A program made the translations under genes and the position numbers. From Falsiroseomonas sp041690465 (lineage in GTDB: Bacteria; Pseudomonadota; Alphaproteobacteria; Acetobacterales; Acetobacteraceae), in NCBI RefSeq assembly GCF_041690465.1, contig NZ_JAWLHG010000027.1, positions 11,400-75,399 of the forward strand: a stretch of 64,000 nt of DNA, in the 5' to 3' direction. Below the pieces are notes generated by a model that saw only the letters and a list, made by a program, of their open reading frames with translations, was not told where the DNA came from and ran no database searches. Below, piece by piece: positions 31,898-39,941 of this stretch; positions within the stretch are counted from its first letter, which is position 1, and each line of letters begins with the position of its first letter.

Positions 31898-31975
31898 CCC
31901 AGTGCCCTCCGTTGCGCCTTCCGGTCCCCTGCATTGGGCGAAATGGGCCGGGTCAGGCGGCCGGCAAGCCCGAGG

Positions 31976-32878
31976 CTACGCTCCGCCCTTCGCGCCGGGC
32001 AGCGGAATCCCGGTCAGTGCCTGCCAGACGCGGATCACGAATCCGTCGTCGGCCCGACCGTGGCCGATTGCGCTGGCGGCCGTGAAGAGTTGCTGGGCCT
32101 GGCTGGCAAGCGGCACCGGATGGTCCAGGCTGCGCGCCAACTCCGCCACCAGGCCGAGATCCTTGACGAAGATGTCCACCGCGCTGCGCGGGGCGTCATC
32201 GCCCTCCAGCACGCGCGCCATGCGGTTCTCGAACATCCAGGAATTGCCGGCGGCGCTCGTTACCACCTCATAGAGCTGGCGCGGGTCGGCACCGGCGCGG
32301 ATACCGAGCGACATCGCCTCCGCCGCCACGGCGATGTGCACGCCGGCCAGCAACTGGTGCACCACCTTCACCGTCGCGCCGATGCCCGGACGGTCGCCAA
32401 GCTGCCAGACCTTCGTCGCCACCGCCGCCAGCACGGGCTCGGCCTTGCCGAAGGCCGCCGGGCTGCCGGAAGCCATCACCGTCATCTCACCCGAAGCGGC
32501 CTTGGCCGCGCCGCCCGACACCGGCGCATCAAGATAGAGCAAGCCGCGCCGTTCCGCTTCCGCCGCCAGGCGCTCCGCATCGGAAGGGGACATGGTGGCG
32601 CAGGAGATCACCACCGCACCCGATTTCAGCCTGCCTGCGCAGCCCTCCGGCCCGAACAACGCGGCTTCGGTCTGCGCGGCATTGACCACCAGCAGCAGCA
32701 CCGCTTCGGTGGCCTCCGGCAGGTCAGACGGACGCGCGCAAGCCTGGCCACCAGCGGCGGCAAAGGCGTCCCGTGCCGCTTCGCGCAGGTCACAGCCGGT
32801 CGTCGCCAGCCCGGCACGGAGGCACGACCGGGCCGCACCCATTCCCATCGCCCCAAGTCCGATCACGCCCACCCGCAT
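31976..32878 (-). CDS. ltnD: L-threonate dehydrogenase type protein (beta-hydroxyacid dehydrogenase family)
   Basis: 300 residues. NAD-binding VGVIGLGAMGMGAARSCLRA, substrate loop LDAPVSGGAAKAASGEMTVM, catalytic Lys in GATVKVVHQLLAGVHIAVAAEAM and a cofactor/substrate block near the end. The HQLLAGVHIA-AAEAM stretch is characteristic of LtnD, which oxidises L-threonate to 2-oxo-tetronate. Partner genes of that pathway (otnI, otnC, denD) are not adjacent, so a related 3-hydroxyacid substrate is possible. ATG at 32878 follows GGGAGGG. Confidence 0.78.
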   Translation of the reverse strand: MRVGVIGLGAMGMGAARSCLRAGLATTGCDLREAARDAFAAAGGQACARPSDLPEATEAVLLLVVNAAQTEAALFGPEGCAGRLKSGAVVISCATMSPSDAERLAAEAERRGLLYLDAPVSGGAAKAASGEMTVMASGSPAAFGKAEPVLAAVATKVWQLGDRPGIGATVKVVHQLLAGVHIAVAAEAMSLGIRAGADPRQLYEVVTSAAGNSWMFENRMARVLEGDDAPRSAVDIFVKDLGLVAELARSLDHPVPLASQAQQLFTAASAIGHGRADDGFVIRVWQALTGIPLPGAKGGA

Positions 32879-32924
32879 CCGCCTGCCCTCCCATCCAAGG
32901 AGCGACCGTCGCCGGATGGCCGCG

Positions 32925-33014
32925 TCAGCGCAAGACGAGGACCAGGATCTGGATGACCGCGGCAATGGCCAGCAGCACCAGGACGATTCGGCTGAGTGTT
33001 GGAATCGGCGGCAT
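32925..33014 (-). CDS. 29-residue hydrophobic microprotein upstream of ltnD
   Basis: The ORF encodes PPIPTLSRIVLVLLAIAAVI and QILVLVLR, nearly all one membrane helix. It ends 46 bases before the ltnD start on the same strand. The Shine-Dalgarno is weak. The hydrophobic register is kept over the full length with a polar end at each side, which favours a real product, but it may be a chance ORF. Confidence 0.35.
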   Translation of the reverse strand: MPPIPTLSRIVLVLLAIAAVIQILVLVLR

Positions 33015-33064
33015 CGTGCTGATATGGGCCGGGACCAAGGCCTGTGTCAGGGTGCCGTTCCGCT

Positions 33065-33094
33065 TTCACAGGCAGCGGCGCGATGGTGTATAGT
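33065..33094 (+). promoter_or_regulatory. Putative sigma-70 promoter of the lipoprotein hydrolase
   Basis: TTCACA (33065-33070) and TATAGT (33089-33094) with an 18-base spacer precede the ATG at 33130 by about 36 bases. Both hexamers are close to consensus in a GC-rich context. Confidence 0.5.
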
Positions 33095-33129
33095 TTTGCT
33101 ATGTCCGTTCCATCGGTGCCCGCCCCGGC

Positions 33130-34152
33130 ATGATCCGAAGCGCGCTGCTCGCGGCCATGCTCGCGGTGGGAGCGGGCTGCAGCCCCGTCGTGCTGCCCGC
33201 CGGGCCGCCCATGGCGACGCCCGACCTCCGCGACGATGCCATCCTGGCTGCCGACGGGGCGGTCCTGCCGCTGCGCCGCTTCCCGCCCGCAGGCGCGCCA
33301 CGCGCCATGCTGCTTGCGCTGCACGGCTTCAACGATCACTCCGGCAACTTTCTCACCGACAGCATCGAGGCGCTGAACCAGGCCGGCCTGCTGGTCTATG
33401 CCTATGATCAGCGTGGCTTTGGCCGGGCACCCAACCGCGGCTACTGGCCTGGCGCGGGGACGCTCGCCTCGGACGCGGCGGAGGCGGCCCGGCTGCTGCG
33501 GCGGCGCCATCCCGGCCTGCCGTTCTATCTGTTGGGCGAAAGCATGGGTGCGTCGGTGGCGATCCTTGCCAGCGCCGGCGCAGCACCACCGCCGGTGGAT
33601 GGGTATGTCCTGCTCACCCCCGCCATCTGGTCCCGCGATGCGATGAACCCGCTGATGCGGGGCGGGCTCTGGCTCGTCGCGCGCACCATTCCCGTGGTCC
33701 CGTTCCAGGGCGGCGTCGGGGGTGTGGTCGCCAGCGACAACCCCGCCGCTCTGCGCCGCATGGGCCGTGATCCGCTCGTCATCCGGCACACACGGGTGGA
33801 TGCCGCGGTCGGGCTGGTGGATCTGATGGACGAGGCCGTCGCCGCGCTGCCGCTGTGCTGCCGCAACGCCGCCGGCCAGCTTGTGCCCACACTCATGCTG
33901 CTGGGCGCCCGGGACACCGTCGTGCCGTCCTACGCCAGCCGCGCCGCGCTGCGGCGCCTGCCGGCGGAGGTTCGCCCGCGCCTCGGCGTCTACGCCGAGG
34001 GCTTCCACCTGCTGCTCGCCGGCCGCAACCGGGCGGAGGTGGTGCGGGATGTCCTCGGCTTCCTCGGCGACCCTGCGGCGCCCCTGCCCTCCGGCGCCGA
34101 TGAGGACGCGCCTGCCTGGCTGGCGGGCCGCCCTCTCAGTCCAGCGTCCTGA
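33130..34152 (+). CDS. Lipoprotein alpha/beta hydrolase (lysophospholipase-like)
   Basis: 340 residues. An N-terminal lipobox (LAVGAGC, Cys17) marks a lipoprotein. Alpha/beta-hydrolase features: LALHGFNDHSGNF (oxyanion), YDQRGFGRAPNRGYWPG, nucleophile in LLGESMGASVAIL, acid in LLGARDTVVPS and His in YAEGFHLLLAG. The pattern resembles serine aminopeptidase S33 / monoglyceride lipase (PldB-like) enzymes. It should act in the periplasm on lipids or esters. It overlaps the convergent D-tartrate dehydratase gene by 17 bases. Confidence 0.82.
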   Translation: MIRSALLAAMLAVGAGCSPVVLPAGPPMATPDLRDDAILAADGAVLPLRRFPPAGAPRAMLLALHGFNDHSGNFLTDSIEALNQAGLLVYAYDQRGFGRAPNRGYWPGAGTLASDAAEAARLLRRRHPGLPFYLLGESMGASVAILASAGAAPPPVDGYVLLTPAIWSRDAMNPLMRGGLWLVARTIPVVPFQGGVGGVVASDNPAALRRMGRDPLVIRHTRVDAAVGLVDLMDEAVAALPLCCRNAAGQLVPTLMLLGARDTVVPSYASRAALRRLPAEVRPRLGVYAEGFHLLLAGRNRAEVVRDVLGFLGDPAAPLPSGADEDAPAWLAGRPLSPAS

Positions 34153-35317
34153 GCACGGCATAGAGCTCGTTCTTCGCCTCGAAGCCGATGCCGGGGATCT
34201 CCGGCATCCGCACGCGGCTGTCCCGCACCGGCACGTCATCGGCGAAGCCGCCGAAAGGCGCGAAGACCTCCGGGTAGCTCTCGTTGCCGCCAAGGCCGAG
34301 GCCGACAGCGATGTTCAGGGCGAACTGGTGGCCGCCATGCGGCACGCAGCGGCGCGGGCTCCAGCCATGTTCCGCCAGCATCTGCAAGGTGCGCAGATAC
34401 TCGACCAGTCCGTAGGAGAGCGCGGGATCGAACTGCAGTATGTCCCGGTCCGGGCGCAGCCCGCCATGGCGGATCAGGTTGCGCGCATCCAGCATCGAGA
34501 ACAGGTTTTCTCCTGTTGCTATCGGCGGGCCGTAATGCTCGGCGAGCGTCGCATGCGTGGCGTAGTCCAGCGGGTCCAGCGGCTCCTCGTACCAGCGCAG
34601 GTTGAACGGGCGCAGCGCCGCGGCGTAGGTGAGCGCAGCATGCAAACCGAAACGGCCGTTGACGTCCACGCAGAGCCTCGACCCGTCGCCACCGAGCAGC
34701 TGCAGCACCGCCTCGATCCGCGCCAGATCGTCGGCAAGCGCCTCCTTCAGGCCGGTGCCGGGAGCACCGCCAATCTTCATCTTCACGGTGGAATAGCCCA
34801 TGGCGAGGTAACGCTTCATCTCCTCGACCAGCTGGTCCACGCCCTTGCCGGGGTAGTAGTAGCCGCCGGCGGCATAGACCCAGGCGGCCTCGTCAGCCTG
34901 GCCGCCATTGTATCGGTCCGCCAGCAGGCGCCAGAGCGGAACGCCGGCGAGCTTCGCCGCGGCGTCCCAAAGCGCCATGTCCAGCACGCCGACGGCCACG
35001 CTACGCTCCCCATGGCCGCCGGGCTTCTCGTTCTTCATCATCGCCGCCCAGGCGCCGGCGGGGTCCAGAGTCCCATCGGCAGCGGTGACCTGCGCCTCGG
35101 TCGCCTCGGTCAGGCGTGGGACGAAGCGTTCGGCGAGCAGGCCCGGCTGGGCATAGCGGCCGTTGGAATTGAAACCGTAGCCGGTTGCGCGCCTGCCGCC
35201 CGGCCCCTCGACCGTGACCGCCACGATCGAGGCGGTCATCTTGGAAAAGTCGATATAGGCGTTGGCAATGGCACTGCTGATCGGCGCCACACCCTGCTTC
35301 ACGCTGACGATACGCAT
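34136..35317 (-). CDS. tarD: D(-)-tartrate dehydratase (enolase superfamily)
   Basis: 393 residues. It shows the pattern of the characterised Bradyrhizobium D-tartrate dehydratase: NAYIDFSKMTASIVAV, GYGFNSNGRYAQ, AMMKNEKPGGHGERSVAVG, VYAAGGYYYPGKG, KMKIGGAPGTG (KxK general base), CVDVNGRF (metal Asp), WYEEPLDPLDY (metal Glu), ATGENLFS (metal Glu) and CVPHGGHQ (catalytic His). It dehydrates D-tartrate to oxaloacetate. The start at 35317 has no strong Shine-Dalgarno. It stands as a single gene; no tartrate transporter or regulator adjoins. Confidence 0.85.
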   Translation of the reverse strand: MRIVSVKQGVAPISSAIANAYIDFSKMTASIVAVTVEGPGGRRATGYGFNSNGRYAQPGLLAERFVPRLTEATEAQVTAADGTLDPAGAWAAMMKNEKPGGHGERSVAVGVLDMALWDAAAKLAGVPLWRLLADRYNGGQADEAAWVYAAGGYYYPGKGVDQLVEEMKRYLAMGYSTVKMKIGGAPGTGLKEALADDLARIEAVLQLLGGDGSRLCVDVNGRFGLHAALTYAAALRPFNLRWYEEPLDPLDYATHATLAEHYGPPIATGENLFSMLDARNLIRHGGLRPDRDILQFDPALSYGLVEYLRTLQMLAEHGWSPRRCVPHGGHQFALNIAVGLGLGGNESYPEVFAPFGGFADDVPVRDSRVRMPEIPGIGFEAKNELYAVLRTLD

Positions 35318-35403
35318 GCGTCCGTGTCCTGGCTTCGCTTAGCCCCCTTGTCGCCCCGCCCCAGCCGCCGGCACAAGAGGGGGCGAACTCCATGAGGCAG
35401 CCG

Positions 35404-36192
35404 ATGACCGACATCCTGCATGAGACGCGCGGCCCCCATGGGGGCTGCGTGGCCTGGACCACGCTCAACCGACCGCAATCGCGCAACGCGATGACCTTCG
35501 CGATGTACGAGGGCCTGTTCGAGCAGGCCAAGGCCGTCGCCGAGGATCCCGCCATCCGCGCCTGGGTGATCACCGGCGCCGGCGGCAAGGCTTTCGCGGC
35601 CGGCACCGACATCAGCCAGTTCACTACTTTCCGCACCGGCCAGGACGCGCTGGACTACGAGACGCGGATCGACCGCGTGCTCTCTGCCATCGAGGACTGC
35701 CCGAAGCCGGTGATCGCCGCGGTGGCCGGGGCCTGCACCGGCGGGGGCCTCGGCATAGCCGGTGTCTGCGACCTGCGCATCGCCGCCGCCAATGCCCGCT
35801 TCGGCCTGCCGATCGCGCGCACGCTCGGCAATTGCCTCTCGATGGCGAACTACTCGCGCTTCGCCGCGCTGATCGGCCCGGCAAGGGTGAAGGAGCTGGT
35901 CTTCACCGCACGGCTGATCGAGGCCGAGGAAGCGCTGAAGCTGGGCCTCGTCTCCGAGGTGCTGGACACGCCGGAGGCGTTGGAGGCCCGCGCAATGGAA
36001 CTTGCGGAGCACATCGCCGGCTTGGCGCCGCGCACGCTGACCGCAACGAAGTTCGCGCTCAAGCGGCTGCGCATGGCCGCCGGGCCGATCCATGGCGACG
36101 ACCTGGTGACGCTCTGCTTCGGCAGCGCGGACTTCCAGGAAGGCATCCGCGCCTTCCTGGAGAAGCGCAAGCCCGAGTGGACGGGAAACTGA
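35404..36192 (+). CDS. Enoyl-CoA hydratase/isomerase family (crotonase fold), atypical active site
   Basis: 262 residues from the ATG at 35404 (another in-frame ATG is at 35392). Crotonase-fold blocks are clear: LNRPQSRNAMTFAMY, GAGGKAFAAGTDISQF (first oxyanion-hole segment), GACTGGGLGIAGVCDLRIAA (second) and FGLPIARTLGNCLSMANY. The two Glu that act in classical enoyl-CoA hydratase, expected in the GGG-E and FG-PE positions, are replaced (Gly/Ile and Ile/Ala), so a simple hydratase reaction is doubtful; another CoA-thioester reaction is likelier. Ends three bases from the stop of the convergent hydroxyacid dehydrogenase gene. Confidence 0.8.
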   Translation: MTDILHETRGPHGGCVAWTTLNRPQSRNAMTFAMYEGLFEQAKAVAEDPAIRAWVITGAGGKAFAAGTDISQFTTFRTGQDALDYETRIDRVLSAIEDCPKPVIAAVAGACTGGGLGIAGVCDLRIAAANARFGLPIARTLGNCLSMANYSRFAALIGPARVKELVFTARLIEAEEALKLGLVSEVLDTPEALEARAMELAEHIAGLAPRTLTATKFALKRLRMAAGPIHGDDLVTLCFGSADFQEGIRAFLEKRKPEWTGN

Positions 36193-36195
36193 CGC

Positions 36196-37170
36196 TCAAT
36201 CGTTGCGCCGCAGCACCTCGCGGTTCACCACCACCTCGGGGTCCAGACGCCCCGCGAAAAAGTCCAGCACCGCTGAGGCACTCTCCAACGCCATGCGATG
36301 CAGGCCCTCCTGCGTGCTGGCCGCGACATGCGGGGTGCAGATCAGGTTCGGCGCGCCGAGCAGCGGGATCGGTGTCGCCACCGGCTCCTCCTCGAACACG
36401 TCCAGGCCGGCAGCGCCGAGATGGCCCTCCCGCAGCGCGCGGTCCAGCGCGGCCTCCTCCACCAGCGTGCCGCGCGCGGAGTTCACCAGCACGGCGCCGC
36501 GCTTCATCGCGGCGAGGAAGGCCGCATCCGCCATGTTGCGCGTCTCGGCGTTGGAGGGGCAGTGCAGCGTCACGATGTCGGCTGCCGCCAGCGCGGCTGC
36601 CACGTCATCCACCGGCTCATAGCCCGCGCCGCGGATCGTTCCCTTCGGCATATAGGGGTCGCGCACCAGCACCCGCATGTCGAAGGCCTTGCACAGCCGC
36701 GCGACGCGCGCGCCGATGCGTCCGAAGCCGAAGATGAGCACCGTCTTGCCCGCCAGTTCGAAGGAAGGCAGGTCGGGCTGCGCGGCCCAGAGGAAGCGGC
36801 GCACATTGGCGTCGTAGCCCGGCAGCTTGCGCATGCAGGCGAGCATCAGCATCAGCGCGTGCTCGGCCACAGACACGGCATTGGCTTCCGGCGTGATGGT
36901 CACCGGGATGCCGCGTTCGGTCAGCGCCGGGATGTCGATGATGTCGTAGCCGACACCGTGCCGCGCCAGGATGCGCAGCTTCGGGCAATGGGAGAGGAAC
37001 GTACGGTCCACCAGGATGGTGCGCAGGATCAGCGCATCGGCTTCGGGCAGGCGGGCAGCCAGCGTGGCAGGGCCGCGGTCCGGCAGGATCTCCAGCGTGA
37101 AGCCCGGCGTGCCGGTGATCAGCGCCTGCGCATCGGGGTGGATGGCCTGCGGACAGATGACGTGGGGCAT
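36196..37170 (-). CDS. D-isomer specific 2-hydroxyacid dehydrogenase (SerA-like)
   Basis: 324 residues. NAD-binding LIFGFGRIGARVARLCKAFD, catalytic Arg in LVNSARGTLVEEAAL, Glu in LDVFEEEPVATP and His in ICTPHVAASTQEGL are present. It interconverts a 2-hydroxyacid and a 2-oxoacid. It starts 10 bases after the stop of a ThDP-dependent decarboxylase beta-subunit gene, so the pair likely act in sequence: hydroxyacid to oxoacid, then decarboxylation. An (S)-sulfolactate dehydrogenase (SlcC) role would fit, but this is inference. Confidence 0.84.
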   Translation of the reverse strand: MPHVICPQAIHPDAQALITGTPGFTLEILPDRGPATLAARLPEADALILRTILVDRTFLSHCPKLRILARHGVGYDIIDIPALTERGIPVTITPEANAVSVAEHALMLMLACMRKLPGYDANVRRFLWAAQPDLPSFELAGKTVLIFGFGRIGARVARLCKAFDMRVLVRDPYMPKGTIRGAGYEPVDDVAAALAAADIVTLHCPSNAETRNMADAAFLAAMKRGAVLVNSARGTLVEEAALDRALREGHLGAAGLDVFEEEPVATPIPLLGAPNLICTPHVAASTQEGLHRMALESASAVLDFFAGRLDPEVVVNREVLRRND

Positions 37171-37180
37171 GCGCCTGCGC

Positions 37181-37780
37181 TCAAAGCTGGTGATGGGCCG
37201 CGGGGCCGAGCACGGCCTCGCGGAAGCGCGCGGTGAGGAAGGCGCCTTCGCGCGGCGGCAGCACCAGCGGCTGGTTGCCGGCCGCGACCTTCACCACGGC
37301 GAAGAGCGGCGCCTCCGCGGCATGGATCGCCTGGCGCAGCGGCCCGATCTCCTGCATCGCGTGCAGGGTGCGCGAATCCGCGATGCCGGCGCCCTTGGCG
37401 ATGGCGGCAAGGTCCACGCCGTGGCGCGTCGCCGTCTCCTGCCCGCCGGTCTCGCTGTAATGCTCGTTGTCGAGCACGACGACGGAGAGGTTGGCCGGCC
37501 TGGTGATCGCGATGGTCGCCAGCGAGCCGATGCCCATCAGCATCTCGCCATCGCCGGTGATCACCAGCACTCGCCGGGAGGGCTGCGCCAGGGCGACGCC
37601 GAGCCCGATCATCGCCGCGCCGCCCATGCCGCCCCAGAGCGGCAGGTTGGTCGCGCAATCGCCGGCGGCCGTGATGTCCCAGGCGGAGGCGCCGAGGCCG
37701 GCGACGACCAGCAGGTCGCCGCGGTCGGTGAGCAGTTCGCGCACCACGGCGCGGCGGTCGAGCGTTCCGGAAGCGGTCAT
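37181..37780 (-). CDS. ThDP-dependent 2-oxoacid decarboxylase, beta subunit (ComE/sulfopyruvate decarboxylase-like)
   Basis: 199 residues. It has the ThDP-pyrophosphate binding half: LWGGMGGAAMIGLGVALAQ, then GDGEMLMGIGSLATIA and VVVLDNEHYSETGGQ (the GDG-x-NN motif). This is the layout of ComE, the beta subunit of sulfopyruvate decarboxylase, and of the C-terminal half of phosphonopyruvate decarboxylase. The alpha subunit lies directly upstream with a 5-base gap. Sulfopyruvate is a likely but unproven substrate. Confidence 0.8.
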   Translation of the reverse strand: MTASGTLDRRAVVRELLTDRGDLLVVAGLGASAWDITAAGDCATNLPLWGGMGGAAMIGLGVALAQPSRRVLVITGDGEMLMGIGSLATIAITRPANLSVVVLDNEHYSETGGQETATRHGVDLAAIAKGAGIADSRTLHAMQEIGPLRQAIHAAEAPLFAVVKVAAGNQPLVLPPREGAFLTARFREAVLGPAAHHQL

Positions 37781-37785
37781 CGCGC

Positions 37786-38337
37786 TCAGTCCTTGCCGAA
37801 GGTCTTGGCGCCGATGAGGCGCTGCCCGAGCAGCGCGGCCGTCGGGCGGAAGGTGTTGAAGGCCAGGCGGATCACCGCATCCACCACGGGCGCGACGTCG
37901 CCCGGCGTGTCGGCGCGGCGGACCATCGTGCCCATCGCCTCCAGCACCGCCTGGGTGGCGCTGCCCATCGGGATCTGCGCCGGGTTGAACTCGCCGAAAT
38001 CGCCCCGCATCGTCACCAGCATCGGCAGCGGCGCCCGGTGGAGCACCGGGACCGAGAGCATGTTGACGCAGTTGCCGACGCCGGAGGACTGCATCAGCAG
38101 CACGCCCTTGGCGCCGCCGAGCCAGCTGCCGACCAGCATCGCGACGCCTTCCTCCTCGGTCGTCAGCGTCACCACGCGCATCGCGGAATCGGCCAGGCAG
38201 CGGCGAATCAGGCGAGAATGGCCGGCGTCGGGCACCAGTGCCACCTCGGTGATGCCGTGTGCCTTCAGTGTGTCGTAGATCTGGTCTGGCCAACTCGCCG
38301 CCGCATCGGGGCGCATTTCCAGCGCGTCGCGATCCAT
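37786..38337 (-). CDS. ThDP-dependent 2-oxoacid decarboxylase, alpha subunit (ComD-like)
   Basis: 183 residues. It is the pyrimidine-binding half: GITEVALVPDAGHSRLIRRC, VTLTTEEEGVAMLVGSWLGG (the catalytic Glu in TEEEG) and LMQSSGVGNCVNML. ComD and the N-terminal half of phosphonopyruvate decarboxylase show the same blocks. ATG at 38337 follows GGAGGACAAGGT. Splitting of the enzyme in two genes favours the sulfopyruvate decarboxylase type. First gene of the comD-comE-hydroxyacid dehydrogenase unit, divergent from the dioxygenase. Confidence 0.8.
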   Translation of the reverse strand: MDRDALEMRPDAAASWPDQIYDTLKAHGITEVALVPDAGHSRLIRRCLADSAMRVVTLTTEEEGVAMLVGSWLGGAKGVLLMQSSGVGNCVNMLSVPVLHRAPLPMLVTMRGDFGEFNPAQIPMGSATQAVLEAMGTMVRRADTPGDVAPVVDAVIRLAFNTFRPTAALLGQRLIGAKTFGKD

Positions 38338-38408
38338 ACCTTGTCCTCCGGAGAAGGGCGCATCCTCCGGCGGCGGTGCCGGCCTGACAAGACGGGCAAG
38401 CGCAACCA

Positions 38409-38419
38409 GTTGACTCAAC
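38409..38419. promoter_or_regulatory. GTTGACTCAAC palindrome in the divergent promoter region
   Basis: A perfect 11-base palindrome lies in the 285-base gap between comD-like and dioxygenase genes, next to an AT-rich stretch (38420-38460) unusual for this genome. A regulator site serving both directions is possible. No regulator gene is adjacent. I see nothing else definite in the gap. Confidence 0.35.
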
Positions 38420-38622
38420 CTATGATGGTATTCTGGAAAACTATTATCTATCTTAGATTGCAAGACGGCCCATGTTCAGACCCGCCTTCTCCGGAACGAC
38501 CCGTTCGCCGCCCTGAGTTCGACACGCCTGAAGCATCCAGGCTCAACGGCCGTGGTACGGAGCCGGTGAGCGTGGCATGGGCCGGCAGGGCATGCTCATC
38601 ATGTGCGACGAGGAGAACCGCA

Positions 38623-39471
38623 ATGGCCGACCGCCACGTTACCTACACCAGCGACAACCTGACCCAGGCGGTGATCGACCGGATCCGCCCCGATGCCGCG
38701 CCTCGGGTGAAGCAGGTGATGGAAGCGCTGATCCGGCACGTCCACGCCTTCGTGCGGGAGGTGGAGCTGACGCCGGAAGAATGGGAGCAAGGCGTCGCCT
38801 TCGTCACCGAACTCGGCAAATGGTGCGACGACAAGCGGCAGGAGGTGATCCTGCTGTCGGACATCCTCGGCGTCTCCATGCTGGTGGATGCGATCGCCCA
38901 TCGCAGCCACGCCAGCGTCAGCGAGACCACCGTCCTCGGGCCGTTCCACCGCGAGAACCCGCCGCGGATGACCAACGGCGAGAACCTGTCCCGCGACGTG
39001 CCCGGCGAGCCGCTCGAGGTGGAGGTGAAAGTCTGCGACGAGCAGGGAAGACCGCTTGAGGGCGCCCAGGTGGATGCCTGGCACACCTCGCCGGAGGGGT
39101 TCTACGACAGCCAGCTCGGCGATGCGCACAGCATGCGCGGCCGTTTCGTGACCGGGCCGGACGGCGTGGTCGCCTTCCATACGGTGATGCCGTCGAGCTA
39201 CCCGGTGCCGCATGATGGGCCGGTGGGCCGTGTGCTGTCCGCGATGGGGCGCGGCCCGATGCGGCCGACACATGTCCATTTCTGGATCAAGATGCCGGGC
39301 TACCGCGACCTGATCACACACATCTTCCGCGACGGCGATCCCTACCTGCACGACGACGCGGTGTTCGGTGTGAAGGCCAGCCTGGTCACCGATTGGGATT
39401 TGCCGAAGAAGGAGGGGAAGCCCGCGAAGCTCGCCTACGAGTTCCGCATCCCAAAGCTCGATGCGGACTGA
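38623..39471 (+). CDS. Intradiol dioxygenase, hydroxyquinol 1,2-dioxygenase type
   Basis: 282 residues. An N-terminal helical dimerisation domain (about 1-105) precedes the intradiol domain. Fe(III) ligands are seen: Tyr in SPEGFYDSQLGD, Tyr in MPSSYPVPHDGPVG, and two His in RPTHVHFWIKMPGY. SETTVLGPFHRENPP and GAQVDAWHTSPEGFYD fit hydroxyquinol and chlorocatechol dioxygenases. It would cleave hydroxyquinol to maleylacetate. Maleylacetate reductase is absent here, so it is an isolated ring-cleavage gene. ATG at 38623 follows GAGGAGAACC. An open frame further upstream is not part of it. Confidence 0.84.
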   Translation: MADRHVTYTSDNLTQAVIDRIRPDAAPRVKQVMEALIRHVHAFVREVELTPEEWEQGVAFVTELGKWCDDKRQEVILLSDILGVSMLVDAIAHRSHASVSETTVLGPFHRENPPRMTNGENLSRDVPGEPLEVEVKVCDEQGRPLEGAQVDAWHTSPEGFYDSQLGDAHSMRGRFVTGPDGVVAFHTVMPSSYPVPHDGPVGRVLSAMGRGPMRPTHVHFWIKMPGYRDLITHIFRDGDPYLHDDAVFGVKASLVTDWDLPKKEGKPAKLAYEFRIPKLDAD

Positions 39472-39491
39472 TGCCGCTCCTGGGCCGCTGG

Positions 39492-39941
39492 TCAGGAACG
39501 GACCAGCGCCTCACGCGCCGCGGTGGCCAGGGCGTCCGCGCGTTCGTTCATCGGGTTCCCCGCATGGCCGCGCACCCAGCGCCAATCCACCTCATGCGGC
39601 TTGGCGGCGTCCAGCAGGCGCTGCCACAATTCGTAGTTCGCCACCGGGTCACGGGCGCTGTTGCGCCAGTTGTTGCGCACCCAGCCCTTCACCCAGCGTT
39701 CCATGCCGTTGCGGACGTATTCGCTGTCGGTGTGCAGCACCACCTTGCAGGGACGCTTCAGCGCCTCCAGCGCGTTGATCGCCGCGGTCAGTTCCATTCG
39801 GTTGTTGGTCGTGGCGGGGTCGGCGCCGGAGAGTTCCTTCTCCGTCGAGCCGTAGCGCAGGATCGCCGCCCAGCCGCCCGGCCCGGGATTCGGGCGGCAA
39901 CCGCCATCCGTCCAGATCTCGACCGCCATGTCTTCAGGCAC
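39492..39941 (-). CDS. rnhA: Ribonuclease HI
   Basis: 149 residues. The four catalytic acids are present: EIWTDGGCRPNPGPGG, NNRMELTAAI, HTDSEYVRNGM and NERADALATAA; WRWVRGHAGNPMNE has the conserved His loop. It degrades RNA in RNA-DNA hybrids. GTG at 39941 has GGAG seven bases upstream and overlaps thrB by 8 bases; the ATG at 39929 is the alternative. The ispH-thrB-rnhA order is usual in alphaproteobacteria. Confidence 0.93.
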   Translation of the reverse strand: MPEDMAVEIWTDGGCRPNPGPGGWAAILRYGSTEKELSGADPATTNNRMELTAAINALEALKRPCKVVLHTDSEYVRNGMERWVKGWVRNNWRNSARDPVANYELWQRLLDAAKPHEVDWRWVRGHAGNPMNERADALATAAREALVRS

